This document shows, one piece after another, positions 42,738 to 52,670 of a stretch of DNA of 64,000 nucleotides. Below the pieces are notes generated by a model. It was not told where the DNA came from and ran no database searches. It was given only the letters and a program-made list of their open reading frames with translations. The stretch is from the NCBI GenBank assembly GCA_046260155.1, contig JBJYXV010000001.1, positions 16,029-80,028 of the forward strand, in the 5' to 3' direction. Positions within the stretch are counted from its first letter, which is position 1. Every line of letters begins with the position of its first letter. This stretch comes from PFL25 sp046260155 (GTDB lineage: Bacteria > Chloroflexota > Anaerolineae > Anaerolineales > UBA4823). Both the position numbers and the translations under genes were made by a program.

Positions 42738-45239
42738 TCATGGCAATGGGGGATCCGGGATGACTGGAATGTTGTCTCCGCCCAGGACCTCCACATAATC
42801 AGCGCTCACCCAGCCTTGTTCTTCTGGGGAGAGATCTGCTGATACTTTAATGACCCACCAGGTGCCATCTTCGTTGATGCCGACAACCTGTGCCCTGGCT
42901 CCGGCAGGAGCGATTCCGAAACTGGAGTAATCCGTGCTGGGGCCAGCGCGTACATTCACTGGTAGGAGAACTGTGGCTATTGGGGAACCACTTTCGGGAG
43001 GAGGAAACTCAATGTCACCTAAGGGTGGGGTTGGGATCACAGGCACATTCTCGGCACCAGTGACATCCACGTATTCAGCGTTCACCCAACCTCTTCCATC
43101 AGGTGCGTAGTCGATTGAGACCTTTACCACCCACCACTCACCATCTTCGCTAACGCCGATCACCTCGCTGCTGGTGCCGATTGAGACCACTCCGTAGCTG
43201 CTGTATTGGCTGCCGGGGCCGCTGCGAACGTTGATCGGTTCGGTTGCCACCGCAGTTGGGACGCCCTCTCCGGGTCCGGGAAGGCTGAATCCCGGTCCAA
43301 GATTGGTGAAACGCATCGTTCCTACCACTTCTGCTAAGTTCAGCAGCAGCTCTTCCTGGCTTAATTCGAACGAATCAACTTTGCTGAGTGTATCCAGGAA
43401 GAGTGAGGAAAGAGAATCTGCCCCACAGATGGCTTTTGTTAAGACACTAATTTCGATACTCATAAGATCGCCATCGATGGCATAGGTTCCAAAACCAGAA
43501 TTACAGTCCGCTAATACCTGCAGACCACCATCCGGTTGGAAAACCAGGGTATAGTTTTCTGGATCAGGGATGATGGATTGGGAAGCAGGTTGCGTCTCGG
43601 TTAATTCTGTCCAACCCCAGAGAACATTTATTAAGCTGGTACCTTCCTGGGCTGGCAACGTATATGTTAGAGAGCCGATAACAGCATCCAAGGTGTTCAG
43701 ATCCGGATCCCAATCGGAGGCGATTAAATTGTTGAGAGCTTCAATTTTCCCATCGAGGTATGCGGTTGGATCGCTGTCCACACTTTCTATCTCATCGTCC
43801 GAAACATCTTCTGCGGTGTCAGGCACCAGATCGGTTCTAACCGGGTAGAAGAAGCTGATCAAGCAGCTGTTATCTTCATTAAATCCCTGGAAAATGTAGA
43901 ATAATTCTTCATTGGTGACCGGAGTTGGATTTTGCGAGAAACGTCCCACAAAGCGCATACCGCTGAACCAGTCAAAATCCAAGTATTCACCCTGAACAGC
44001 CAGATCGTTGACACCAGTAACCTCCTCAAAAGGCAGCACCGGCAGCCCAGAAGTTGGGAAGGGCTCAGGTTGCTCGCTCAGCATTTCTTGTAGCTGCTCG
44101 ATGCGCAGCGTGATGCTGTTATCGCCCTCCTGCTCCCAAAGCTGGATGTATTCGTCGACCGGGATCACATAAATAATCGGATCTCCTGGCAACCGGTCCT
44201 CGGGGTTGACCACGCCAAAATTAATCTCCATGTGCGGGGGTAAACCCACCGCTCCGGGAGGCAGGCTGTTATCGTATGGCGTACCTGGAACGGAATTTGC
44301 CTGCCAGAAATACGGCAGACCCTGGGTGTCCAAACGGATATAGGCTGGATCGACCACCGGACAAGCGATAACTGGCTCGGGCTCTGCGACCCGAAAATAA
44401 TCCACTGCTTCACCACCTGGTTGAACCAGGAGCAAAACATCCCCGTTTTCTTCAAAACGGTACTCGCTGACCGCGGCCAGCATGGTGACCATCTCCTGGT
44501 AGCGAGAGTCAGGGCCGCACTCGGCCAGGGTTAATGGGCCAGCGAGTAATTGAATTTGTCCCTTATCAGTTGCCGTGTAACCGCCGCTGCCTAGGTTGCA
44601 ATCTGCCTTGAAGGTATACGTCTCATCTGCGTTGAACGTGAGCGTGTAACTGCTGGGGTCTTCAATACGTTCTACGAGGTTGGTCTCTGGATTAAAATGC
44701 CGTTCCCACGTCCACAATTTGTCCTGCAGATCGCCCGGGTTCAACAGCTCGACCTGAGCTGTACCACCATTCTCGAATCCCATGGTGAATGATTCTCCAG
44801 TCAGCTTGAGACTCTCCGCTAACATGCCAAATGTATTGACTTGGTCTAGAGTAGACAGATATTGCTGGTCGAGTGAATCTTCCCCGCAAGCTGCCATGGT
44901 AGAGGGTCCCAGGCTAATGATCAGGGCGCTGCCTTGTTGGGTATAGCTGCCCAGAACCTGGTTGCAGTCGGCTTGGATTTCTACGGTTTCGTCTGCACGG
45001 AAGATCATTGTGTAGTTCTCAGGATCGGGAATGATCGATTGGCTGGCGGGCTCGGTTTCGACCAGATCCACCCACTGCCAGGTGATATCGAGGATGCTTT
45101 CCATAGATGTGGTTTGGATCGACTCCTCAGTTGCAGTTGGAACCGGGGTTGGTTCTTCTGTGGGGGTCTCAGCAGCACTACAGGCAGCCAAAAAAACGAA
45201 CAGGAAGCTGATCGTCAGTAAGAAGAGTATCTTCTTCAT
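42738..45239 (-). CDS. Lipoprotein with three META-like domains and two SH3b domains
   Basis: 833 residues from ATG 45239 (GGAGG at 8 bases). Lipobox LAAC at Cys20. Three META/HslJ-type domains of about 110 residues are recognisable by repeated 'ADCN..G.Y' and 'C.ED/GPDS' signatures; the first and third are near-copies, both with 'ASQSIIPDPENYT', indicating internal duplication. A roughly 190-residue segment separates the second and third. The C-terminus has two tandem SH3b domains ('VNVRSGPGSQYSSYGVVSIG' and 'VNVRAGPSTDYSSFGIAPAG'). Probable envelope protein that binds peptidoglycan or glycans. First gene of a three-gene operon. Confidence 0.85.
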   Translation of the reverse strand: MKKILFLLTISFLFVFLAACSAAETPTEEPTPVPTATEESIQTTSMESILDITWQWVDLVETEPASQSIIPDPENYTMIFRADETVEIQADCNQVLGSYTQQGSALIISLGPSTMAACGEDSLDQQYLSTLDQVNTFGMLAESLKLTGESFTMGFENGGTAQVELLNPGDLQDKLWTWERHFNPETNLVERIEDPSSYTLTFNADETYTFKADCNLGSGGYTATDKGQIQLLAGPLTLAECGPDSRYQEMVTMLAAVSEYRFEENGDVLLLVQPGGEAVDYFRVAEPEPVIACPVVDPAYIRLDTQGLPYFWQANSVPGTPYDNSLPPGAVGLPPHMEINFGVVNPEDRLPGDPIIYVIPVDEYIQLWEQEGDNSITLRIEQLQEMLSEQPEPFPTSGLPVLPFEEVTGVNDLAVQGEYLDFDWFSGMRFVGRFSQNPTPVTNEELFYIFQGFNEDNSCLISFFYPVRTDLVPDTAEDVSDDEIESVDSDPTAYLDGKIEALNNLIASDWDPDLNTLDAVIGSLTYTLPAQEGTSLINVLWGWTELTETQPASQSIIPDPENYTLVFQPDGGLQVLADCNSGFGTYAIDGDLMSIEISVLTKAICGADSLSSLFLDTLSKVDSFELSQEELLLNLAEVVGTMRFTNLGPGFSLPGPGEGVPTAVATEPINVRSGPGSQYSSYGVVSIGTSSEVIGVSEDGEWWVVKVSIDYAPDGRGWVNAEYVDVTGAENVPVIPTPPLGDIEFPPPESGSPIATVLLPVNVRAGPSTDYSSFGIAPAGARAQVVGINEDGTWWVIKVSADLSPEEQGWVSADYVEVLGGDNIPVIPDPPLP

Positions 45240-45438
45240 GCATTTACCCTCCGTTGAAAACATTCGGGTTATCACTATCATGATCATAATTATAATTTGG
45301 GTCGCAGGACGATTTCCAGTTGCCGGATACCTTTGTTAAGCAGGCTGTTTATTTGGATTGTACCTTGATTTTCAAGGTACAAAAGCTGACCTGTCTATAC
45401 AATAACTGGTAAAAACTATGTGCTTGTCTATGGATAGA

Positions 45439-47907
45439 TCAGATTTTCACCTTCTCGTTTTTTGGATCATACATGGGGCGTAGGGAAGCTCTAGCCGGGT
45501 AGCGCTCTCCAACCACCTCGATCTCGAATTTTCCAGCCTGGATATAATCCCTTGAAACACCACCCACAAAATTGATCGGTCCTAAACCGACAGCACCACC
45601 CAGCGTATGTCCATAACCGCCCGTGTGGATATCACCAACGCGAACGCCATCGCGGTAGATCGGTTCTCCACCATGCAGCAGGGGTTGAGGATCTTCCAAC
45701 AAGAACTGCACCAACCGTCTTACTAAAATCCCTGATTCTTTTTGTTTAAGGCAGGCTTCTTTCCCGATGAAATCAATTGATTTTTCGAGATCAACCGTGA
45801 AGCCGAGGCCTACCGCATAAGGCGAATCTAGGTTATCGATATCGTGCCCGTAATCTCGATAAGCTTTTTCAAGTCGCAATGTTTCCAGGGTCTGTAACCC
45901 TGCATGTTTGAGATTCAATTCGCTGCCGGCCTGGAGCAGCCGATCGTATACATGCAGTGAGAATTCGGTTGGGACATACAGCTCCCAGCCTAATTCTCCG
46001 AGGTAAGTGATCCGCAGGGCATTCACCAGAGCGTAACCCAGATCGATTTCTTTGAGAGTTGAGAAAGGAAATGCCTGGTTGGACATATCCGCGCTGGTTA
46101 GCTTGCTAAGTAATTGGCGCGATTTGGGTCCTTGAATATTGATCAGCGTATAGGCGGAGGTCATATCTGTAACCGCGATCCGTGCTTCGGAGGGAATATG
46201 CCGTTTCAGCCAGGTTAAAACGTGGGTGTGGATGGACCAGGAGGTGACTACCTGGAATTTATCTTCGGCCAGGCGAGTCACCGTTAAATCCGCTTCGATC
46301 GTGCCGCGCTCATTCAGCCAGGTGGTGTACACGCAGCGTCCGGTTTCTACATCTACATTCCTGGCGCTGATCTGGTTGAGCACTTTGGCAGCGTCGCGTC
46401 CCTGAATCAGGAATTTTGACATGGGGGTCAAATCCATCAAGATCACCCCCTCGCGGGCCGCTTTGTGTTCCGCTGCATTGTATTCAAACCAATTCTGGCG
46501 CCGCCAGGAGTATTCCACCACTGGCTCGATCCCCGGAGGTGCATACCAATCAGCATATTCCCACCCGTCGGATTCACCGAAATAAGCCCCCGCTTCTACC
46601 AATCTTTCATGCAGAGCAGATTTTTTCAATCCCCGTGCAGAGGTGAAGTGCAGGTTAGGCCAGCCTTCGGCATACTGCCAGCCCAACATTTCCACCGTGC
46701 GGTCGTACAGATACTGCGGGTTGTTGCGGAAAGGCGACATGCGTTCGATGTTGATCTCGCTGATATCTACCGGTGGATAACCATCCACGATCCATTGGGC
46801 GATGACCTGACCCACCCCACCCCCGAGGAGGATGCCCAGTGAATTGAAGCCAGCTGCAACGAAAAAGTTTCTCAGTTCAGGCGCCTCACCCATCATGGGA
46901 CTCATATCAGGGGTGAAGCTCTCTGGGCCGCAGAAAAGGGTGTGAACGCCGGTTTCCTTGGCAATTGGTATGCGGTGCATGGCATTTTCTAGATACGGCA
47001 TCAGGCGATCCCAATTCGGTGGTATCTCACCAAAGCTGAAATCCTGGGGAATCCCTTTCATCCCCCAGGGCTGGGAGATGGGTTCGAACATACCGACCAT
47101 GAGCCCACCGACTTCCTCCCGTAGATATAAATACAGGTCTGGATCTTCAACGACCGGCAAATCGGGGTGGACACCGTCGACCGGTTCAGTGATTAAGTAA
47201 TAGTGCTCCGCTGCCTGCAGGGGGACGTTAACCCCCGCCATTTTCCCCACTTCATGCGCCCATATACCGCAGCAGTTGACAACATACTCAGCCTGGATCT
47301 CCCCCTGGTTGGTGACGACACCGGTCACCCGGCCATTATTTTGAAGTATCCCTGTCACGCGGACATCTTCCAGGATTCGTGCTCCGCCCATCCTTGCCCC
47401 TTTTGCCAGTGAGATGGTCGTATCCACGGGATTTGCGCGGCCATCCAGGGGGTTAAAGAAGCCTGCTAGGAGATCATCGGTATTCAATAATGGCCACAGT
47501 TTCTTTACCTCTGCAGGAGAGATCTGTGCGACATCAATGCCATAGCCGCGAGCGAAATCTGCCTGGCGGCGTAACCCCTCCATGCGTTCAGGGTTGCTGG
47601 CTACTTCCAAATACCCAATGGCTTTAAAACCAGTATCCTGACCTGTTTCTTCACCAAGGCGCTGGTAGAGTTCACGGGTGTATTTGGCCATGTTGATCGT
47701 GGTTTCGGTACCAAATCCCCCACTGACGACCAACCCTGCTGCGTGCCAGGTGGTACCAGCAGTCAGTTTAGATTTTTCTAGCAGCACGATATCCTTCCAG
47801 CCCAACTTGGTCAAGTGGTAGGCTACGCTGCAGCCAATTACACCTCCGCCAATGATGACCACATGGGCGTGGGTGGGGATACCTCCTTGAGAATTTTGCT
47901 CAGTCAA
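45439..47907 (-). CDS. Dimethylglycine/sarcosine dehydrogenase-like FAD oxidoreductase with GcvT-type folate domain
   Basis: 822 residues. The N-terminal DAO domain has 'VVIIGGGVIGCSVAYHL' (GGGVIG at 20-25) and GTTWHAAG at 51-58, whose His55 corresponds to the residue that binds FAD covalently in dimethylglycine and sarcosine dehydrogenases. The C-terminal half is the GcvT/aminomethyltransferase domain ('LMDLTPMSKFLIQGRDAAKVLNQI', 'YLGELGWELYVP', 'LETLRLEKAYRDYGHDIDN'). It probably demethylates an N-methyl glycine derivative, passing the one-carbon unit to tetrahydrofolate. Isolated monocistronic gene. Confidence 0.92.
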   Translation of the reverse strand: MTEQNSQGGIPTHAHVVIIGGGVIGCSVAYHLTKLGWKDIVLLEKSKLTAGTTWHAAGLVVSGGFGTETTINMAKYTRELYQRLGEETGQDTGFKAIGYLEVASNPERMEGLRRQADFARGYGIDVAQISPAEVKKLWPLLNTDDLLAGFFNPLDGRANPVDTTISLAKGARMGGARILEDVRVTGILQNNGRVTGVVTNQGEIQAEYVVNCCGIWAHEVGKMAGVNVPLQAAEHYYLITEPVDGVHPDLPVVEDPDLYLYLREEVGGLMVGMFEPISQPWGMKGIPQDFSFGEIPPNWDRLMPYLENAMHRIPIAKETGVHTLFCGPESFTPDMSPMMGEAPELRNFFVAAGFNSLGILLGGGVGQVIAQWIVDGYPPVDISEINIERMSPFRNNPQYLYDRTVEMLGWQYAEGWPNLHFTSARGLKKSALHERLVEAGAYFGESDGWEYADWYAPPGIEPVVEYSWRRQNWFEYNAAEHKAAREGVILMDLTPMSKFLIQGRDAAKVLNQISARNVDVETGRCVYTTWLNERGTIEADLTVTRLAEDKFQVVTSWSIHTHVLTWLKRHIPSEARIAVTDMTSAYTLINIQGPKSRQLLSKLTSADMSNQAFPFSTLKEIDLGYALVNALRITYLGELGWELYVPTEFSLHVYDRLLQAGSELNLKHAGLQTLETLRLEKAYRDYGHDIDNLDSPYAVGLGFTVDLEKSIDFIGKEACLKQKESGILVRRLVQFLLEDPQPLLHGGEPIYRDGVRVGDIHTGGYGHTLGGAVGLGPINFVGGVSRDYIQAGKFEIEVVGERYPARASLRPMYDPKNEKVKI

Positions 47908-48125
47908 GAGAGCCTCCTGTGTTATAGGGAATGATGTCGAAAGAATGTCTAGATTATTGAGAATTATACATTCGAATATACAGTAATAACAAAGTGCCGA
48001 TGTTCGTTTTGCCTCTACTCAGCAAGGACCCACAAATCTGAGCCCTGCTGAGGAACGCGACTTTGTCTGCAGCCGGTGAGGCTTCTGATAAAATCTCCTG
48101 ATTTTGAATTCCTCCAGATAAAAAA

Positions 48126-48839
48126 TCACAGTTTCTCAGCAACAACAATCAAGACTGGTTCGTGCTGAAAACCTGTCTCCCTCAGTGCAGTTCGCAGTTC
48201 ATCTTCCTGCTGGATCAGGATTTGGCTTCCAGGTTGGTCTCCTAATAGCCGGTGGTAGTGATCTAGATAACCGCGGACACCAGCCATGGTTTTCTCATTT
48301 GGCGCGGATGAGCCCGGGGTTGAAAAATCCCTGGTGATCACGTTTCCCAAGTCAAGTTCATTTATAAAGGAGAGGATTTCTTGGCGAGAAAACGTGCGGT
48401 CATGCAGCACACCCAGACTGGAATCGACCGCAGCAGCCCAATGGTGAATGCGGATGGCGTTGAACTGCGCTTGACTCGTCCCATCGCGGTGCATTTCTGT
48501 AAGGATGAATTTCCCGCCGGATTTAAGGACGCGCTTCATCTCCGCCAGAACGCGGGAGACATTTTCCAGGTGATGCAGTGAAGCCGAGATATTGACGGTA
48601 TCAAATTCACCACTCTCAAAGCCAAGATGTTCGCCGTTCATCTGCAGAAACTGAATGTTTGGGAGATCAAATGCGCTTATAGCACCTCGCAGCGCTTTTT
48701 CGTTTAAATCAATTCCTGATATAGAAGTAACACTACCCAAATAGCTCTGCAGGATGGTGATGAAGCCACCTTCACCACACGCCACATCCAGCACGCGGCC
48801 TCCAACGATGTCTGAAAAGAGTTCTTCAAATGTGTTCAA
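48126..48839 (-). CDS. Class I SAM-dependent methyltransferase
   Basis: 237 residues starting TTG at 48839. Motif I 'GGRVLDVACGEGGF' is only 13 residues in, so the N-terminus is very short; 'GIDLNEKALRGA' (motif II), 'NISASLHHLENV' and 'RVLKSGGKFILTEMH' follow, as in UbiE/Menaquinone-type methyltransferases. The upstream frame is closed by TAG at once, and an aldo/keto reductase fragment overlaps its start by 14 bp, so the 5' end may have been lost in a rearrangement. Confidence 0.83.
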   Translation of the reverse strand: MNTFEELFSDIVGGRVLDVACGEGGFITILQSYLGSVTSISGIDLNEKALRGAISAFDLPNIQFLQMNGEHLGFESGEFDTVNISASLHHLENVSRVLAEMKRVLKSGGKFILTEMHRDGTSQAQFNAIRIHHWAAAVDSSLGVLHDRTFSRQEILSFINELDLGNVITRDFSTPGSSAPNEKTMAGVRGYLDHYHRLLGDQPGSQILIQQEDELRTALRETGFQHEPVLIVVAEKL

Positions 48840-49107
48840 TAAGGGCTTTTCCTAGAATTCTTTCGCGGTGTCCTGCACCATAATTAGCAGCTGTATCGAA
48901 GAAGTTGATTCCCATATCCAGCGCAGCCTGGACAGCGCACATCGATTCCTGGTCATCGGTTGCCCCCCATCCTGCGGCAGAAGGATCTTCCCCTGGTTGA
49001 TGCCAGGTCATGGAACCTCCAATTGACCAGCGGCCCGTGCCCACGGAGCTGACTTCGAGTTCGCTTTTCTCTAATCTGCGAGTTAACATTGTTTCCACTG
49101 CAGTCAT
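48826..49107 (-). pseudogene. Aldo/keto reductase, N-terminal fragment
   Basis: The reading frame gives 'LTRRLEKSELEVSSVGTGRWSIGG' and 'ALDMGINFFDTAANYGAGHRERILGKALIE', a clear aldo/keto reductase start including the catalytic Asp/Tyr region. It ends at TGA after about 93 residues, where the usual protein is over 300 and would continue 'R..VVIATK'. The catalytic Lys and His are missing. Downstream bases in this frame are non-homologous and belong to the methyltransferase, so this is a recombination junction rather than a point mutation. The gene is divergent from ridA. Confidence 0.8.
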
Positions 49108-49184
49108 AATATCCGGGATCAGTATTATAGACCATCAATCAGGTGTACAATATTTACCACTGGAATGAGTAAAGGAGAACAATC

Positions 49185-49652
49185 ATGGAAAAGGAAATCG
49201 TTGCTACTTCCAAAGCACCCCAGGCTATTGGACCTTATTCACAAGCAGTCAGGGTGGGTAGTTTTGTGCACACAGCTGGCCAGATTGCTATTAACCCCGA
49301 AACAAGCCAGATCGTTCCGGGTGGGGTTGCAGAACAGGCTGAACAGGTGATGCAAAATTTACGGGCGGTGCTTGAAGCTGCTGGGACAGGGTTGAAAAAC
49401 GTAGTTAAGACCACAATATTCCTGCGCTACATGAAAGATTTCAGTACGGTCAATGAGGTTTATGGTCGCTTCTTTGGACCTAACTATCCTGCGCGTTCGA
49501 CCATCGCAGTCGCTGCATTACCACTGCAAGCCCTGGTTGAAATCGAGGTGATTGCTTTGGTACCAGAACAAGCAGCTCCCCAGGAACCGGTTAAAGCGAA
49601 AAAAACCACCAAGAAGAAAAAGAAGGCCAAGGGAAAGGGGAAGAACAAATAA
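49185..49652 (+). CDS. RidA-family (YjgF) protein with lysine-rich C-terminal tail
   Basis: Residues 1-130 are a complete RidA domain: 'APQAIGPYSQAVRVGSFVHTAGQIAINPETSQIV', 'GVAEQAEQVMQNLRAVLEAAGTG' and 'NYPARSTIAVAALPLQALVEIEVIAL' with the active-site Arg. RidA hydrolyses reactive enamines/imines from PLP enzymes. Residues 133-155 add a tail of Ala/Pro then about 15 lysines (KKTTKKKKKAKGKGK), not present in typical RidA of about 125 residues. AAAGGAG precedes ATG 49185. Confidence 0.93.
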   Translation: MEKEIVATSKAPQAIGPYSQAVRVGSFVHTAGQIAINPETSQIVPGGVAEQAEQVMQNLRAVLEAAGTGLKNVVKTTIFLRYMKDFSTVNEVYGRFFGPNYPARSTIAVAALPLQALVEIEVIALVPEQAAPQEPVKAKKTTKKKKKAKGKGKNK

Positions 49653-49985
49653 CCCTGATAATTCACCAGGGGGAACTATATAATTTGAAGAATCTGATTA
49701 TACTGGCAGATTCTTTGCTTATGGTCGTTTGACCTGCAAATTGGTGCGGATCATCTTCCTGGCAGGCTAGCTGTACTCCTGATCATGGTTCATGGGAGTA
49801 TTTCCGGGAAGTTGATCGTTGAATTATATGCTTGAGTTTATCTTGGCATTATCGCTTTCGTTTCAACTGTTCCTGGGAAGAGGGCTGTTTTACCCGGGTT
49901 CTATCTCAAGGCAATATCCTGTACCCACTGGTGAAATGCAGCGGTTTTGAATCAAGAGACATTGCCTAATTTCGATGAAAACAGC
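49653..49985. other. Convergent intergenic region with terminator-like hairpin
   Basis: No gene. AAGAATCTG / CAGATTCTT (49688-49696 and 49707-49715) is a perfect 9-bp inverted repeat with a 10-nt loop, followed by TTGCTT on the plus strand. It probably ends ridA transcription and may act for the opposing gene. Confidence 0.55.
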
Positions 49986-52670
49986 TCATGCTTCCTGTAA
50001 GGCGGATTTTACACGTGCAGGAGTAAAGGGGATTTTTCGTAAGCGGACCCCGATCGCATCAAAAACTGCATTGGCAATCGCGGCTGGTGCAGGTCCTTGG
50101 GCGGCTTCGCCTGCTCCCAGGAAGGGCAAGCCTGGCCGGTTGATCAAAACCGTTTCAATTCTTGGTGCCTGCTGGAAATTTAAGATTGGATAACTATCCC
50201 AATCGCGGCTGGTGACGCCCTGCTGGTCAAAGGTCACCTGCTCGTATAAAGTCCAGCTGGCGGCCTGGACAAAGCTGCCTTCGAGCTGGTTGCTTAACCC
50301 ATCTGCACTCACAATCTGGCCTGCGTCAGCAGCGATGATCACCCGTTGAAGATTAATTTGCCCACTTTCTTTTTCAACTTCAAGTTCAACAGCCACGGCT
50401 GCATAGCACTGGCGGTTTTTATACTGGGCAAAGGCTACACCCTGCCCGCGACCATTAACGCGCTTCTGAGGATGCGACTCCCAGCCCGCCTTTCTGACCA
50501 GGGTTTGGATTACGGTTCGAGCGCGTTCATCCTGGAGGTGTTTTAGGCGGAATGCTAGCGGGTCAATACCAGCGGCATGTGCCAGCTCATCCATGAATGA
50601 TTCGATCGCAAAAACGTTCGCAAAAGATCCCAGCCCACGTAGGGCGGAAGTTCGCAGTGGACTTCGGGGGATAAAATGCTTCACGATCCGCTTTTTGGGA
50701 AAAGAGTACAAAGGATCAGCGTTGCGATGGCTACCAACATGCGGCGCCAGCACGGGTAGTAATTCTGGCCTCGTGTACGGGTTCGACAGGTACCAGGCTC
50801 CCAGCAAGCCGGAAGTTTTTTCACCGGCGCGGGCGCGGCCCAGGTGAGGGTAGCTCCATACATCGTGATTCCAATCGATCACCGAGCCGCCTGAATCCAG
50901 GCTGGATTGTAATTTAATGACCGTGGCTGGACCATAAGGTTCCCAGGCGTGCTCATCCGCACGCCTCCATTTTAGCGAAACAGGTGCTCCCGGGTACGCC
51001 TGGGCCAGCAAGGCTGCATCCAAAGCAGCATCATCCGCCCCATTATGACCGTAGCATCCAGGTCCTTCCACATGGATCACATGAATATGATCAATTTCCA
51101 TACCAAGCACCTGGGAGATTGCTGCGCGGATTGGATAAACACCCTGGCTGTGCACCCAAAGGGTTAGCTTGCCATTTGCCATGTGTGCGACTGCCGCTGA
51201 AGGGCCGAGGGATGCATGCATCTGGAAAGGCCGGAAGTAGGTAGCCTGGAGCGTTTGTGTTGCAGCAGCAGGAATCTCGACCGCAGGAATATTTCCTTCA
51301 ACAGGTGTGCCATCCTCAACCAGGTATGATTGGCAGGGTTGTGTGAGAAGGTCCTCGTAAACCAACTCCGGATCAGGGAGCCCCACCGCGCCATCCCACT
51401 CTACAGCCTGTTCAAGTTGTTCAAGTGCAGCAACTGCTTGGTGTTCATGCTCGCAGATTACAGCCAGGAAATTACCATCCCGGACGACCTTAAGTAATCC
51501 CGGAATATCATTGATCAGCTGCTCGTTGATAGAGACCAATTTTGAATCCTGGTTTGGGGGTCGCAGCACACGACCATGAACCATCCCGGGCAGATCTAGA
51601 TCGTGGATGAAAGTCGTGCCACCACTGACCATGGCAGCGGCATCCAGGCGCTGGTTAGCGTTTCCAAGCAAGGTGTAATTTTCTGCTGATTTAGGAGGTG
51701 TGGCCCCGGTCACCTCTCGGCCGAATGATCGTCCACCAAAGAGCTGCCAATAAGTTGTGCTTCTGCCACTCACTGGATCGCGGATAGTTCCATCAATGAT
51801 CTCCAAGCGGTCAAGTGAGGCTTCCAGCTCCTCGAATGCAACGGAGAGCATGACTCCTTTCGCTTCCGCGGCAGCCCATCTTACAGCCTCACCCGAAGTT
51901 TCAAGCGACATGCTGCCAACCGTGAGGCCTTCATCCGGGGAGAATGCGCTATCAGTTGGTGCTACCCGGATCCGATCCAGGTTTACACTCAACTCCTCAG
52001 CTGCTATCAACGCGAGGGCAGTTTTTATCCCCTGTCCAAGCTCTACTTTACCGGTGAAAACTGTGATCGTATCCTGTGGTTCAATGTGAATCCAGCTATC
52101 AAGTTCAGGATTCTGCATCAGTGAGTAAGGAAGCGAATGTCCTTGTTTGGGTGCCGCTGAACTGGGAAGGTCGTATTTATTCAAAACCTCAAAATTCGGC
52201 ATTGGGTCCGGACGTCCAATACCCAGTTTGATTGCTCTGCGCACCCGGTCGTAGGTTCCACAGCGGCAGAGATTTTTTTCAAACGCAGCCCGGATGTCTG
52301 AGTCGCCTGGATAACGTACCTGGTTGAGCAACCCCTGGGCAGTGGTAATCATGGCTGGCGTGCAGTATCCGCATTGGAAGGCCTGCTCTTCGACAAAAGC
52401 CTGTTGCAGGTGATGCAGCTTTTCAGGTGTTCCCAGACCTTCGATGGTGGTGATGGATAATCCCTGGACATTCTTGACCGGCAGCTTGCAGGTGGGTACT
52501 GCCTGACCATCAATTATGACCTTGCAAGCCCCGCATTGCTCCGAGCCGCAGCCATATTTAACTCCCTTTAACTTCAAATCATTGCGCAGGATGAAGAGCA
52601 AAGGTGTATCTGGATCGCTCTCTACCCTCTGCACATGACCGTTGACTTCCAGGAAAAATTCTTGAACCAT
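49986..52670 (-). CDS. Fused xanthine dehydrogenase-family molybdenum hydroxylase (2Fe-2S plus molybdopterin domains)
   Basis: 894 residues. The N-terminal 150 form an IorA-like iron-sulphur subunit: Cys41, 46, 49 and 61, then Cys100, 103, 135 and 137 for two [2Fe-2S] clusters. The rest is an IorB-like molybdopterin domain, starting 'ITVFTGKVELGQGIKTALALIAAEEL' with the catalytic-type Glu in 'GAGEAAQGPAPAAIANAVFDAI' near the C-terminus. No FAD domain is present, so it should pass electrons to another acceptor, as isoquinoline 1-oxidoreductase does. Normally IorA and IorB are separate; here they are one polypeptide. Substrate is likely an N-heterocycle or aldehyde. Confidence 0.9.
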   Translation of the reverse strand: MVQEFFLEVNGHVQRVESDPDTPLLFILRNDLKLKGVKYGCGSEQCGACKVIIDGQAVPTCKLPVKNVQGLSITTIEGLGTPEKLHHLQQAFVEEQAFQCGYCTPAMITTAQGLLNQVRYPGDSDIRAAFEKNLCRCGTYDRVRRAIKLGIGRPDPMPNFEVLNKYDLPSSAAPKQGHSLPYSLMQNPELDSWIHIEPQDTITVFTGKVELGQGIKTALALIAAEELSVNLDRIRVAPTDSAFSPDEGLTVGSMSLETSGEAVRWAAAEAKGVMLSVAFEELEASLDRLEIIDGTIRDPVSGRSTTYWQLFGGRSFGREVTGATPPKSAENYTLLGNANQRLDAAAMVSGGTTFIHDLDLPGMVHGRVLRPPNQDSKLVSINEQLINDIPGLLKVVRDGNFLAVICEHEHQAVAALEQLEQAVEWDGAVGLPDPELVYEDLLTQPCQSYLVEDGTPVEGNIPAVEIPAAATQTLQATYFRPFQMHASLGPSAAVAHMANGKLTLWVHSQGVYPIRAAISQVLGMEIDHIHVIHVEGPGCYGHNGADDAALDAALLAQAYPGAPVSLKWRRADEHAWEPYGPATVIKLQSSLDSGGSVIDWNHDVWSYPHLGRARAGEKTSGLLGAWYLSNPYTRPELLPVLAPHVGSHRNADPLYSFPKKRIVKHFIPRSPLRTSALRGLGSFANVFAIESFMDELAHAAGIDPLAFRLKHLQDERARTVIQTLVRKAGWESHPQKRVNGRGQGVAFAQYKNRQCYAAVAVELEVEKESGQINLQRVIIAADAGQIVSADGLSNQLEGSFVQAASWTLYEQVTFDQQGVTSRDWDSYPILNFQQAPRIETVLINRPGLPFLGAGEAAQGPAPAAIANAVFDAIGVRLRKIPFTPARVKSALQEA

